DNA of 64,000 bases from Bremerella sp. JC817 (GCF_040718835.1 NZ_JBFEFG010000280.1:558001-622000), one strand, 5' to 3'. Positions 36,828 through 45,742 are shown, counted from the first letter of the stretch. Notes: a model not told the origin generated them from the sequence alone. Numbers and translations: made by a program.

Positions 36828-37253
36828 CTAGATGCCCAGCGCGTCGGGATGAACGGCCCCCAGATGCTGTGCCAGACGTACGGCTTCGCGATGGCTGGTG
36901 TTATAGACCCGAGCGGTCAGCAGCAATTGAATGTGGTACTCGAGATTCACACGATGCTGCTGAGGGTCGACACGCAGCACGATACGCTGCTGAGCGTAAG
37001 ATTCCGGACCAAGGACCGTCGACCAGAGATTGCCGCGACGAAACGTCAGAGGATCCTCTGAGACGACCTTCGCCCTGGTCCCTTCGTAGAATGCAATTGC
37101 CTGGGGGACGACCTGGGTAATCTCGGGGACGAAGAACTCGTAGCGATCGACGAAGCCGGTAACCGTCGCCCCACGAAAGACCTCGGCACGAACATACGCT
37201 TCCGCTTGTTGTTCTGGCTGTGGAGAGCGAAAAGGATTCAGCGACTCGTCCAT
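36828..37253 (-). CDS. Small hypothetical protein with NPFxSP N-terminus
   Basis: A 141-residue protein that begins MDESLNPFRSP, the same NPFxSP start seen at 7433. It has no membrane segment; its strands (VTGFVDRYEFFVPE, QRIVLRVDPQQHRVNLEYHIQLLL) suggest a beta-rich soluble domain. Start 37253 is preferred over 37259. No function is known. It is 78 bp downstream of the FixJ-like gene on the same strand. Confidence 0.6.
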   Translation of the reverse strand: MDESLNPFRSPQPEQQAEAYVRAEVFRGATVTGFVDRYEFFVPEITQVVPQAIAFYEGTRAKVVSEDPLTFRRGNLWSTVLGPESYAQQRIVLRVDPQQHRVNLEYHIQLLLTARVYNTSHREAVRLAQHLGAVHPDALGI

Positions 37254-37331
37254 CGGCAACCTCCCGGCAACGACCCTTGCTAACTCCCTTCATTATAGAA
37301 GGGTAGGGAAGGGGAGTCCGGATATGAACGG

Positions 37332-37991
37332 TTAGCCTCCGTTGCGAGCGGCTTCCTCCGTCTCGGCGATCTGCGTGCTTGGGCTCCAGCCGGCGTCGAA
37401 CAGCATGTCGAACAGACGTGCCTTGGTGTTGACGTTGGTCTTGCGGAAGATGCTCGAACGTCGGAACTGGACCGTTCGCAGGCTCAATTGCAGGTGGTCC
37501 GCAATTTCCTGGTTGGTACGTCCGAGGAACATCAGCTCCAGCACCTTGGTCTCTTCCGCCGAAAGATCGCTGAGCAGCTGCTCGGCCTCTTGGCGTTTGA
37601 CGTGCTTCTGGAAGCTTTGCTGATTCTTATCCATCGCCTGGCGAATGGCATCGATCAGACGCGTCGTGTTGCAAGGCTTCTGGAAGAGCTCGAACGCCCC
37701 CAGCTTCATTGCCTGGACCGTCGTCGGTACGTCGGCGTGGGCCGACAGAAAGATGACGATCAACGGCAAGTTTGCCTGGTTGATACGACGATGCACTTCC
37801 AGCCCCGAAATACCTGGCAAACGAATGTCGAGAACGACACAGCCAGGCTGCGTAGGTTGGATTTGTTCGAGAAATTCCTCGCCAGAGCCATAGGTGTAGG
37901 CGGTGAAGCCTACCGACTTGGCCAGCTGCAACAAAGAGTCGCGAGCGGCGGGATCATCGTCGACGAAATGAACAATCGGTTCTGAAGTCAT
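37332..37991 (-). CDS. FixJ/NarL-type response regulator
   Basis: A 219-residue two-domain regulator. The receiver domain has VDDDP, the phospho-acceptor Asp55 (VVLDIRLPG), and the conserved Lys in FQKPCN. The C-terminal LuxR-type helix-turn-helix (LSAEETKVLELMFLGRTNQEIADHLQLS) binds DNA. The order and the LDIRLPGISG block are closest to FixJ. No histidine kinase lies next to it, so it is an orphan in this window. The start at 37991 was chosen over 38000. Confidence 0.9.
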   Translation of the reverse strand: MTSEPIVHFVDDDPAARDSLLQLAKSVGFTAYTYGSGEEFLEQIQPTQPGCVVLDIRLPGISGLEVHRRINQANLPLIVIFLSAHADVPTTVQAMKLGAFELFQKPCNTTRLIDAIRQAMDKNQQSFQKHVKRQEAEQLLSDLSAEETKVLELMFLGRTNQEIADHLQLSLRTVQFRRSSIFRKTNVNTKARLFDMLFDAGWSPSTQIAETEEAARNGG

Positions 37992-38000
37992 GGGATGCAA

Positions 38001-38630
38001 ACTGTCTACCCAGGAAAACGGTCATGCCTGTTTTACCCCTAGTCCTGTTGCTGCCCTTGATTCAGTTCTTCCAAGATTGGAGTCCCACTGCCCCATGATG
38101 TGTCCTGGTCGAAACCAGAGTCATCCAGCGAGATCTTGGTAAGAACTTCTTACTGCATATGCAATGCGATTGGAACCGGGAAGGACGAAACGGCCGATTT
38201 TAGATCGCACCAGCATGTTCGCTAGTGTCACTAAAACCTTAACAAATGTTGAGCCAGATTCCCCTTCCCAAATTTCTCATCGGATATCGTCGCCAAAGCC
38301 TCAAATAAAAGCCACTGTATTCATGTTTTGTTTAGCAAGACTGCACAAAACAGGCAAACCATGGTATTGAGTGCGCCCCAACCGCAATTTTGGCGAGCAA
38401 CTTTCTGCGGAAATCTGGCTCATCGTAAATATAGGTTCCGATTCCAGTTCAAACCGACGGGAATCTGTTTCGGGCCGCATTTTCTTGAGATTGCCTTGCA
38501 ATAACGACTTAGTGCGCTTAGCAGCGCCCCACTGATGGTTTGGGGTAATAAAATCCTCCACGCGATCAGGGGGGCTACGAACAATAAACAAGTTTTCGCT
38601 GAAAACTTCTTACACAACAAAGGAAAAACT
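38001..38630. other. Intergenic region, AT-rich, no gene seen
   Basis: About 630 bp between the FixJ-like gene and the structured element, more AT-rich than the rest. Short reading frames on both strands have no start signals, signal peptides or family features. The left part should contain the promoter of the minus-strand regulator gene. Confidence 0.4.
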
Positions 38631-38691
38631 GCGGGATTCCGTGCTTTTTTGAGCATTTGATTGGCCAGGCCAACAAATGCGACCATCCCGC
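38631..38691. other. Compact structured element with two stacked helices
   Basis: GCGGGAT (38631-38637) pairs with ATCCCGC (38685-38691). Inside, GCATTTG (38653-38659) pairs with CAAATGC (38674-38680), and TTGGCC (38661-38666) with GGCCAA (38668-38673). It lies on the far side of the terminator of the repeat-protein gene. It could be a second terminator on the minus strand (an AGTTTTTCC tail) or a small RNA/REP-like element. Confidence 0.45.
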
Positions 38692-38694
38692 AAT

Positions 38695-38729
38695 AAAAAG
38701 GGGCCCGATAGCACTAGACTACGGGCCCC
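38695..38729 (-). terminator. Terminator of the Arg/Pro-rich repeat gene
   Basis: GGGGCCCG (38700-38707) pairs with CGGGCCCC (38722-38729); the A-run at 38695-38699 gives a U-tail on the minus strand. It lies 32 bp after the stop of the 38761-41001 gene. Confidence 0.8.
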
Positions 38730-38760
38730 CACGCTTAATAGCAAACAAGTCAACAAGTTC

Positions 38761-41001
38761 TTATGGAAGCGAAGTGTTGGTCACTTCATCTTCGGGCAAG
38801 CGAACCAGCATCCAAGTTTCGTCGCGCTGCGTTCCGTAATGCACCAGAACTGAACTGGCTTCCTGAGACAGGTTGTAAATACCGGTCTCCATGACCGTTG
38901 CCGACGAGTCACCAATCAACCAGGCGGCACGCTGCGATTCTGGATCGACCTTACCCCAGACCGGCAACGAGTTGTCGGTCACGGCGTTGTAGTACGTACC
39001 AGCCAGCAAACCTTGCTTGTCGACCGCCAACTGCAGGTAAATATCGCCATCACCCGATGCGGTATCGGTCAGGACGAAAACACCCAATGGCAACCAGTCG
39101 TCTGGGTTCCCGTTACCTTGCGTTGGAGGACGGTTCTGCAGGATCTGGCGACCTTCATTCGCCAAAGCGATGGCCTGCAAAGCGTACTGTTCGCGGGTAG
39201 CGATCGGATCGTCTTCGACATAGACATACTGCGTGTCGTAGACGATGGTCGAACCGTAGTCGTAGTAAACCGGAACGGTCGAGTAGCTACCCCAGAAACT
39301 CCAGTTACTTAAGCGGTATGGCGAAGCCCACGACCACCAGTAACCTGGACGAGGTCGGTATGTGTGGAAGTACCAACTGTTCAAGAAGCGGTTGTTGGGG
39401 TACCAGCGGTTGTTCCAACCGTAGTTGAAATGACGGTGGGAGTTGTGGCGAACGTTGTTCGCATAACGATACCAGTTGTCCGGGACGTGGCGACGATCGT
39501 TGTGATCCCAGCGACCATCCCAGTCCTTATCCCAGTTACCGCCTGGGCGACGATCACGATGGCGATCACGATCCCGGTCGCGGTTTTCAACATTTACGAG
39601 TTGGTCGCGAATTGCACCACGATCAAGCGAGCCCTTGTCGCGAACACGGTTCAGTTGGTCACGGAACTGTGGATCGCGGTTGGCACGATCTCGCCAGTCG
39701 AAATCAGGACGGGCGATACGAGCGTCGTTGTCACCACGATCGCGATCCCCAGGACCACGGCTCGGGCCTTCAGCTCGGTCAGGGCGTTCACCAGGACCAC
39801 GGTTTGGGCCTTCAGCTCGGTCAGGACGTTCACCAGGACCACGGTTTGGGCCTTCAGCTCGGTCAGGACGTTCACCAGGACCACGGTTTGGGCCTTCAGC
39901 TCGGTCAGGACGTTCGCCAGGACCACGGTTCGAACCTTCAGTTCGGTCGGGACGTTCACCAGGGCCACGGTTCGGGCCTTCCGTTCGGTCAGGGCGTTCG
40001 CCAGGACCACGGTTCGGACCTTCCGTTCGGTCGGGACGTTCGCCAGGACCACTGCCAGGCAGAGTGGCCGAAGGGCGATCTCGGTCTGGCAAGCCGACAC
40101 GACCACCGTTGGCACGATCTGGGATGTTCGGCGTATTCGGACGATTCAGGCCGTTATCGCGACCGTTGTTACCATCGCTGTTCAAGTCACGCAGGCGTTC
40201 GCGAATGTCGCTGGCATCACCTGGACGGTTACGCATGCGATCGACTTCACGCTGCAGTTCTTCTCTCAGGTTGTTTCGCTGCAGACGATCGGGACGAGCC
40301 GAATCGCGGTCTGAAGCGGGGTTACCAGGGCGTTGTTGGTTAAACATCTCGCGGAAATCGCGTCCTGCTGGATTACGATTGCCGTTGGACGGCGCAGCGT
40401 TCTCACGATCGAGATCGGGGCGATTCACTTCCCGGCGACCGCTATCCGGTCGGTTTTGATTCAAACGATTGAAGATGTCTTGGGCCGATCGACCTGGCGT
40501 GGCATCCCGATTTGGCGATGCCGAATTACCGCGATCGCGTGGCGTGTTGTCAGGACGGGTCGACTGCATGCGTTCCCGCAGCGAATCGATCGACGACGGG
40601 CCACGGTCACGCGAGGCATTGTCGGGGCGCGTCGACTGCAGACGATTCCGCATCGATTCTAGCGACGACGATGGACCACGATCTCGGGCCGATGGGGTAT
40701 TACTGGGACGGCTGTTGCCACGATTTGGCGTCGCCTGGGGCGAGCTTTGACGTGGCGAAATGTTTGGCGTTGGACGCGAACTCTTCGAGCTGTCGGTCGG
40801 TCGAGCACTTGGCTGCGGCCGACTTCGCTCGCGACTGGCGCTCGGACTTGGCGCAGACTTGCCTCGATCAGGCTGGGCACTACGCCGGTTCTCGGAACCG
40901 CGCGATCCGCCGCGATCTTTCTTGTCTTGCGCCTGGCCGAGAGCCGGCAGGCTGATCAAGCCAATCAACAAGCCGGTCAGCCATACGGATGGACGTGACA
41001 T
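38761..41001 (-). CDS. Secreted Arg/Pro-rich repeat protein
   Basis: A 746-residue protein with a signal peptide (VWLTGLLIGLISLPALGQA) and AGGAG before the ATG at 41001. Residues about 25-480 are a disordered, strongly basic Arg/Pro/Asp/Asn-rich region with short repeats. It includes seven tandem copies of a 14-residue unit, GPGERPDRTEGPNR (residues 318-415). A Trp/Tyr/His/Asn-rich segment (about 510-610, RHFNYGWNNRWYPNN) follows, then a compact C-terminal beta domain (LPLGVFVLTDTASGDGDIYLQLAVD). The last domain likely folds; the rest may bind polyanions or cell-wall polymers (inference). Upstream lies a 540-bp divergent region shared with the Tyr/Thr repeat gene. Confidence 0.78.
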   Translation of the reverse strand: MSRPSVWLTGLLIGLISLPALGQAQDKKDRGGSRGSENRRSAQPDRGKSAPSPSASRERSRPQPSARPTDSSKSSRPTPNISPRQSSPQATPNRGNSRPSNTPSARDRGPSSSLESMRNRLQSTRPDNASRDRGPSSIDSLRERMQSTRPDNTPRDRGNSASPNRDATPGRSAQDIFNRLNQNRPDSGRREVNRPDLDRENAAPSNGNRNPAGRDFREMFNQQRPGNPASDRDSARPDRLQRNNLREELQREVDRMRNRPGDASDIRERLRDLNSDGNNGRDNGLNRPNTPNIPDRANGGRVGLPDRDRPSATLPGSGPGERPDRTEGPNRGPGERPDRTEGPNRGPGERPDRTEGSNRGPGERPDRAEGPNRGPGERPDRAEGPNRGPGERPDRAEGPNRGPGERPDRAEGPSRGPGDRDRGDNDARIARPDFDWRDRANRDPQFRDQLNRVRDKGSLDRGAIRDQLVNVENRDRDRDRHRDRRPGGNWDKDWDGRWDHNDRRHVPDNWYRYANNVRHNSHRHFNYGWNNRWYPNNRFLNSWYFHTYRPRPGYWWSWASPYRLSNWSFWGSYSTVPVYYDYGSTIVYDTQYVYVEDDPIATREQYALQAIALANEGRQILQNRPPTQGNGNPDDWLPLGVFVLTDTASGDGDIYLQLAVDKQGLLAGTYYNAVTDNSLPVWGKVDPESQRAAWLIGDSSATVMETGIYNLSQEASSVLVHYGTQRDETWMLVRLPEDEVTNTSLP
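39757..40050 (-). repeat. Seven tandem 42-bp coding repeats
   Basis: Seven in-frame copies of a 42-bp unit encode GPGERPDR(T/A)EG(P/S)(N/S)R. The copies differ by only a few bases. Copies 1-3 have T and 4-7 have A at position nine, which suggests stepwise duplication. As 42 is divisible by three, several other frames also stay open here. Confidence 0.9.
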
Positions 41002-41542
41002 GGCAAAGACTCCTTTTATGAGTATCTGGCAACCATGATCGGAGAATGGCACTGGGGGGTATGCCGCGTTTATCCGCCGCGGCGATGGAATGCGACCTAC
41101 ATGGGGACATTCACCGTTCCGATCGTTGGGCAAAGTGCAAAGACTTAGCGCACGATTTAACTGATGCAGACCCCATGCCAACCTGCCAACTCTTCAAGAA
41201 TTCTCACGGAAACGCCCACTCCCCCTGAAGTTGCGCTGATTTTGCCGTCTAGGCAGTTCCACCCTTGTCATTATTGCCGAGTCATTTTGATAACAATTGT
41301 TTCAATTTGACCATCCGAAGCTGACAATCGTTTTAAGAGTTACAGCCGGTGTCGCAGATCGATCAGCGCGACGCCTGGGCGACCAACCGTGTCCTAGACT
41401 TGGAGCAGAATCCTTTTCCTTTGAGACATTGGTATCGGGTTTGCCTTGTCTCTAAAACAGGCCGAGGAACAATTCCCAACGAATCAGTCCTCCGTTGCCA
41501 AGACCCAACAGACATCTAATCCATACCCGAGGGGGGATCGTT
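41002..41542. other. Divergent promoter region of two repeat-protein genes
   Basis: About 540 bp between two oppositely oriented secreted-protein genes. It contains a perfect 10-bp palindrome AACAATTGTT (41292-41301) that could be an operator, and ribosome binding sites at each end. No gene was seen. A clear -35/-10 pair was not identified. Confidence 0.4.
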
Positions 41543-42064
41543 ATGTTCCGAAATCTAATGATTGCCGGCGCCGTCGCGTTGGCTCCGTTGTTTGCCGCCA
41601 GTACGGCAACGGCTCAGGTCGTCACCACCGTCACACCACCGACCGCCATTGGCTACGTCCCGGTGCGTACAGGGCTGTTTGGGTTGCGCACCCAGATGAA
41701 GCCTGTGCTGGCCCCTGGTGTTGCTACCTCGTACGTGGCGAGCCCAGTCGTGACGACGAATTACGCGCCGATTACGACCAACTATGCTCCGATCACGACA
41801 AATTACGCTCCGATCACCACGAACTATGCTCCGACGACGACGTATTACACCCCCGAGGTAACCACCTACGCTGCGCCGGAAGTGACGACGGCTTATTACG
41901 CTCCGCCGGTCACCACGTCGTATTACCAGCCGGCACCGACCGTGGCCCCGGCGACCGCCACGACGTACGCCCCAAACCAGGTGAACTACTATCGTAGGAC
42001 CTATTGGTATTCGACTCCGGCCCCTGTGCCGCGCTCGGTTGGCATGCCGATTATCGGCTACTAG
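41543..42064 (+). CDS. Secreted Tyr/Thr-rich repeat protein
   Basis: A 173-residue protein with a signal peptide (MFRNLMIAGAVALAPLFAAS, cleavage near ATAQ) and GGGGGGA before the ATG at 41543. The mature part is almost only Thr, Tyr, Pro, Val and Ala. Four tandem copies of a 7-residue TTNYAPI unit (21 bp each, 41753-41836) are followed by looser TTYYTPEV, VTTAYYAPP units. It lacks Cys. It may be a surface or matrix protein; function unknown. A terminator follows at 42092. Confidence 0.75.
   Translation: MFRNLMIAGAVALAPLFAASTATAQVVTTVTPPTAIGYVPVRTGLFGLRTQMKPVLAPGVATSYVASPVVTTNYAPITTNYAPITTNYAPITTNYAPTTTYYTPEVTTYAAPEVTTAYYAPPVTTSYYQPAPTVAPATATTYAPNQVNYYRRTYWYSTPAPVPRSVGMPIIGY
41753..41836 (+). 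repeat. Four tandem 21-bp coding repeats
   Basis: Four copies of a 21-bp unit encode TTNYAP(I/T). The codons vary at third positions, so the repeats are older than those in the neighbouring 42-bp array. Confidence 0.8.
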
Positions 42065-42091
42065 TCGACCCCGTTGATCCGATCCCAATTG

Positions 42092-42126
42092 CAACTGCCC
42101 GCCATTTTGGTGGGCAGTTGTCGTTT
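42092..42126 (+). terminator. Terminator after the Tyr/Thr repeat gene
   Basis: A 12-bp stem (42092-42103 with 42109-42120, one G-U pair) with a five-base loop is followed by TCGTTTT. Confidence 0.75.
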
Positions 42127-42271
42127 TCGAAAAAGGGTTTGCGGGCTACAGGGTCGTTTTCCGGTCGATTACACTGGAGGGACGGTTTGTCGACGCCCTA
42201 CGTCGCCATCCTTCCCTTTCTGCACGCCGCTGACCCGCGGCAGGTTCCTAGTATCCGAAGGTTCTCCACCC

Positions 42272-43090
42272 ATGAAATTGCATCTCTCCTCCGCGCTCGC
42301 CTTGTTGTTGCTGTTGTCGTGCGTCGCTACCTTGCCAGCTGCGGAAAAGGAAACGGAAGACAAGAAATCGGAAGGGGAGTGGATTCAACTCTTCAACGGG
42401 AAAGACCTGACCGGTTGGGTCCCGAAGGTTCGTTACCACGAACTAGGCGAGAATCCTGCCAATACCTTCCGCGTGGAAGACGGCCTGCTGACTGTCTCGT
42501 ATGCCGATGGCTACGAAGACGGGTTCAAAGAAACGTTCGGCCACTTGTTCTATGAGAAACCATTCAGTAATTATCGTCTGCGTGTCGAATACCGCTTCCT
42601 GGGCGACCAGTGCAAGGGTGGACCGGGCTGGGCTTTCCGCAATAGTGGTGTGATGATTCATGGCGAAGATCCGAAGACCATGGGTAAAGATCAAGACTTT
42701 CCCGCTTCGATCGAAGTGCAACTGCTCGGCGGCCGAGAACAAGGTTCGCGTCCGACCGTCAACTTGTGCACGCCAGGAACCAACGTGGTGATGGACGGCA
42801 AGCTGTTCAAGCCACATTGCATCAATAGTTCGTCAGACACTTACCGTGGCGACCAGTGGGTCACGTGTGAAATTGAAGCCCACGGCAACGGTACCATCAA
42901 ACACATTATCGACGGCAAGGTCGTGCTCGAATACGAAAAGTCACAGCTCGACCCTAGCGATGCCCACTCCAAAGAACTGATTGAAAAGGCTGGCGGCGAA
43001 CTGATGCTCTCGGGCGGTTCAATTTCGCTGCAATCGGAAAGCCATCCGGTTCAGTTCCGTAAAGTGGAAATCATGCTGCTCGACGAGTAG
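42272..43090 (+). CDS. Secreted DUF1080 (3-keto-disaccharide hydrolase-like) protein
   Basis: A 272-residue protein with a signal peptide (LHLSSALALLLLLSCVATLPAAE). The DUF1080 jelly-roll (LamG-like) fold begins with WIQLFNGKDLTGWVPK and continues with LTVSYADGY, YRLRVEYRFLGDQ, NSGVMIHGEDP, PASIEVQLLGG, and a C-terminal ISLQSESHPVQFRKVEI block. DUF1080 proteins are very numerous in planctomycetes; some act on 3-keto sugars and others may be lectin-like. The start at 42272 follows the signal peptide; the frame is open to 42074 without a ribosome binding site. It ends 24 bp before the lipid-kinase-like gene. Confidence 0.88.
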   Translation: MKLHLSSALALLLLLSCVATLPAAEKETEDKKSEGEWIQLFNGKDLTGWVPKVRYHELGENPANTFRVEDGLLTVSYADGYEDGFKETFGHLFYEKPFSNYRLRVEYRFLGDQCKGGPGWAFRNSGVMIHGEDPKTMGKDQDFPASIEVQLLGGREQGSRPTVNLCTPGTNVVMDGKLFKPHCINSSSDTYRGDQWVTCEIEAHGNGTIKHIIDGKVVLEYEKSQLDPSDAHSKELIEKAGGELMLSGGSISLQSESHPVQFRKVEIMLLDE

Positions 43091-43114
43091 TTCATAGAAA
43101 CGGAATGGACGTCG

Positions 43115-44011
43115 ATGAAAACCTGCACGCTCTTCAACGGCCGATCAGGCGGGGCCGACACGATCGGCCCTCAAGTCGAAAAGCTTGCCGAGCGTGATGG
43201 GTCGTGTTGGATCCGTCTCGACCAGCTTCAAGGAGATCAGCAGCTGGTCGATATCATCGGTGAACGTCAACCTCAGCGGGTGATCCTGGTGGGGGGCGAT
43301 GGCACTGTCAGCCGGTCTCTGGCGACGCTCTCTACGCCGAACGATCTGGAGTTCGGCATCGTTCCGACCGGTACCGGTAACGACCTGGCGCGTTCCCTCG
43401 ACATTCCCTTGAACCAGGTCGAAGCGGCCTGGGATCTGGCGATCCAAGGGGAAGCGAAGTTGATGGATCTGATCGAGACCTCGATCGACGAGCCCCATCT
43501 GCTGATGAACGCCGTAACCGCAGGTATTGGCGGTGTCGTGGCTGAAGAAGTCCAATCCGAAACCAAGCATACCTACGGGGCACTAGCCTACTGGATGGCG
43601 GCGTTGTCGGTTCTTTCGGATCCGCCCAAGTTTCAGATCCGCATGAAGCTCGATCAGCAGCAAGTGATTGAAGAAGAGGTCTTCGCGTTCTGCGTTGCGA
43701 ACGGACGCTGTGCCGGCGGTGGCTTCGTGATCGCACCGACGGCTCAGTTGAACGATGGCAAGATTCACGTGACCATTCTGCCGGTGCTTTCGACCGTTGA
43801 ACTGTTTGCGTCAGGTTTGAATTTCGTACTGACCAATGAAGATGCTCAGCGACGAATCGTGACATACAACGCCGAAGAGGTCGAGTTTGTCGCCACGCCA
43901 GAAGTCCCTTGCAGCCTGGATGGCGAGAAGGGATCGTTCGCGTCGATCAAGTTCCGGATTCTGCCCGGCTCGAGGCGATTGGTGGGCGGGCCGAACGCAG
44001 CTTTCGCATAA
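43115..44011 (+). CDS. Diacylglycerol/lipid kinase-like protein (DagK family)
   Basis: A 298-residue cytoplasmic protein. It has the nucleotide-binding VGGDGTVSRSL motif, PTGTGNDLARSL, and the family's NAVTAGIGG and GRCAGGGFVIAPTAQLNDG blocks. It matches the YegS/DgkB/sphingosine-kinase fold. It probably phosphorylates diacylglycerol or another lipid. It is 24 bp after the DUF1080 gene and may share its transcript, but the functional link is unclear. Confidence 0.87.
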   Translation: MKTCTLFNGRSGGADTIGPQVEKLAERDGSCWIRLDQLQGDQQLVDIIGERQPQRVILVGGDGTVSRSLATLSTPNDLEFGIVPTGTGNDLARSLDIPLNQVEAAWDLAIQGEAKLMDLIETSIDEPHLLMNAVTAGIGGVVAEEVQSETKHTYGALAYWMAALSVLSDPPKFQIRMKLDQQQVIEEEVFAFCVANGRCAGGGFVIAPTAQLNDGKIHVTILPVLSTVELFASGLNFVLTNEDAQRRIVTYNAEEVEFVATPEVPCSLDGEKGSFASIKFRILPGSRRLVGGPNAAFA

Positions 44012-44073
44012 CGCCGCTGACAAAGCCCTCTCCCAAAAGAAGCGGGAGAGGGGTTCGAATTGCTGGGAAGCGA

Positions 44074-44823
44074 CTACTCTGGCTTCGCTTCGTCTTCCTT
44101 CTTGGGCAACTGATGCGACAGGAGCCACTTGAAGACTTCTTCGTTGTCGTACGTTTCGGTCCAGCTATCGTGCAGCGCTTCGGGATAGATGGTTAGCTTC
44201 GGATTGCCACCCTTTTCTTTCAGCAGCTTGACCATTTCTTCGGATTGGCTGACCTTCACGACAGGGTCTTTGGCTCCGTGAAACACCCAGGTCGGAATGT
44301 TGACGATCTTCTCAACAACTTCGACCTGCGATGGACCGCAGATCGGAGCGATCGCGGCCAGCTTGTCCGACATCGCACCGGCGACCTGCCAGGTACCGCG
44401 GCCACCCATGCTCAAACCGGTCACATAGACACGGCTTTCGTCGACGTTGTGAATCTCGACAATGTGATCCATCAACGCGACCAGGTCCTCGGTGATCCAC
44501 CAGGTCCCTTGAGGGCACTGTGGCGCGATCATGATGAAGGGAAAGTCTTGGCCGTTTTCAACCAGCTTGGGTGGGCCATGCTTTTTGACCTTCGAGAGGT
44601 CATCGCCTCGTTCTCCGGCACCATGCAGAAAGAGCACCAGCGGCCAATGTTCCTGTTCTTCGTAACCTTTGGGAAGGTACAGCAGGAAGTGCATCTGCTT
44701 GCCGCCGGGCAGATCGAAGGTTTCTTCCGACAACGCGGCCGGCTCTTTCTCTTCGGCTTGAACCGTGGAAACGAGCGGAAATAGCAGTAGTAGAGCCATG
44801 CAGAACGCTTGGGTCAATTTCAT
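44074..44823 (-). CDS. Secreted alpha/beta-hydrolase (esterase-like)
   Basis: A 249-residue protein with a signal peptide (AFCMALLLLFPLVSTVQAEE). The alpha/beta-hydrolase nucleophile is in GLSMGGRGTW, with the acid in HGAKDPVVKV and the histidine in ALHDSW. It resembles the LpqC/PHB-depolymerase-type or phospholipase/carboxylesterase group (LPKGYEEQEHWPLVLFLHGAGERG). It likely hydrolyses an ester in the periplasm. The start at 44823 follows the signal peptide. It is convergent with the lipid-kinase-like gene, with a 62-bp gap. Confidence 0.85.
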   Translation of the reverse strand: MKLTQAFCMALLLLFPLVSTVQAEEKEPAALSEETFDLPGGKQMHFLLYLPKGYEEQEHWPLVLFLHGAGERGDDLSKVKKHGPPKLVENGQDFPFIMIAPQCPQGTWWITEDLVALMDHIVEIHNVDESRVYVTGLSMGGRGTWQVAGAMSDKLAAIAPICGPSQVEVVEKIVNIPTWVFHGAKDPVVKVSQSEEMVKLLKEKGGNPKLTIYPEALHDSWTETYDNEEVFKWLLSHQLPKKEDEAKPE

Positions 44824-44974
44824 CGTGAGGACCTCGATTAGCAAGAAAGGAATGTTCCCACCCATTCTAATTGACCCCAGACAGCCATTTCCACTTGGCC
44901 CCCCGGAAGCTTTGCCCAAAACCAAGGTTACTGGTACAACGAAACGAACGCTTCCACTTCCTGCAGGGATCTTT

Positions 44975-45715
44975 ATGTCCGACGACTATGCCATTTTGCG
45001 AGAGGCCGACTGCCGGATCGATCGTGCCAGGGCGGCGGCGATCCTGGGTCGTTGCTTGAAGCAGGCTCCGGCCGAGATCCTGCAAGAGTTGCACGATCGA
45101 CCAGGCATCCTGGCCCGGAACATCTCGGCGGACGTCGCTCGCGAAGCTGCCAAAGGCTTGATCCTGGCAGGCATGCCGTGTCGCGTGGTGATGGAAGAGC
45201 AGCTCGTCCTGGTGCCAGCGACCCCCAGGAACACGATCCGTGAAATGGAGTTCTACGACGACTGCCTCGTCTTCCGTTCACTGGAATGGGAAGGAAGAAT
45301 CCCCTGGGACCAGATCCGGCTGGTCGATATCGTCCAAGAGCTGGAATCGATTACCGAGCTAGTCCCCAGCACCACAGACGATGGCACTTCGGACACGCGG
45401 AGGGCGAAGCGTTCGATCCGGACGACCCGGTTCGAGCTAAGTGTCTTTCTCGAGATTGTCTGTGTCGATCCCACGCTGCGGATGCGAATCGACCGCAGCC
45501 AGTTCCGCTATAAGTCGACTGGCTTGAAGATGCATACCAGCCGCGAGCTGAACTTCCGGGCGCTTTGTATCGCGCTGCATATGCGATGTCCCAACGCGTT
45601 GACCGGGCTCGGTTTTGCCTGGATCTCGAAGGGTAACAACTCGCATCACCAAAGTGGCAATACGCGAAAGAAGTTCGAGAACTTCGCTTCGTGGCTGCTG
45701 ACGATGGAAGACTAA
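44975..45715 (+). CDS. Hypothetical cytoplasmic protein
   Basis: A 246-residue protein with no signal peptide or membrane segment. It is rich in Arg and Leu, with possible strands (CLVFRSLEWEGRIPWDQIRLVDIV, RFELSVFLEIVCVDPTLRMRI). The N-terminal 70 residues are helical (RAAAILGRCLKQAPAEILQEL). No family was recognised. The ATG at 44975 lies 10 bases after AGGGA; a longer frame to 44765 overlaps the divergent hydrolase gene. A perfect hairpin terminator follows at 45749. Confidence 0.6.
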   Translation: MSDDYAILREADCRIDRARAAAILGRCLKQAPAEILQELHDRPGILARNISADVAREAAKGLILAGMPCRVVMEEQLVLVPATPRNTIREMEFYDDCLVFRSLEWEGRIPWDQIRLVDIVQELESITELVPSTTDDGTSDTRRAKRSIRTTRFELSVFLEIVCVDPTLRMRIDRSQFRYKSTGLKMHTSRELNFRALCIALHMRCPNALTGLGFAWISKGNNSHHQSGNTRKKFENFASWLLTMED

Positions 45716-45742
45716 GTCCACCTTCGACCAGGATAAGCGCAT

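Noticed and set aside
38164..38686. Short frames on both strands in the AT-rich gap
   Set aside because: Composition looks non-coding and no start signals were found.
39364..40459. Long open frames on the plus strand over the 42-bp repeats
   Set aside because: The repeat length is divisible by three, so several frames stay open by chance. Only the minus-strand frame has a signal peptide, ribosome binding site and terminator.
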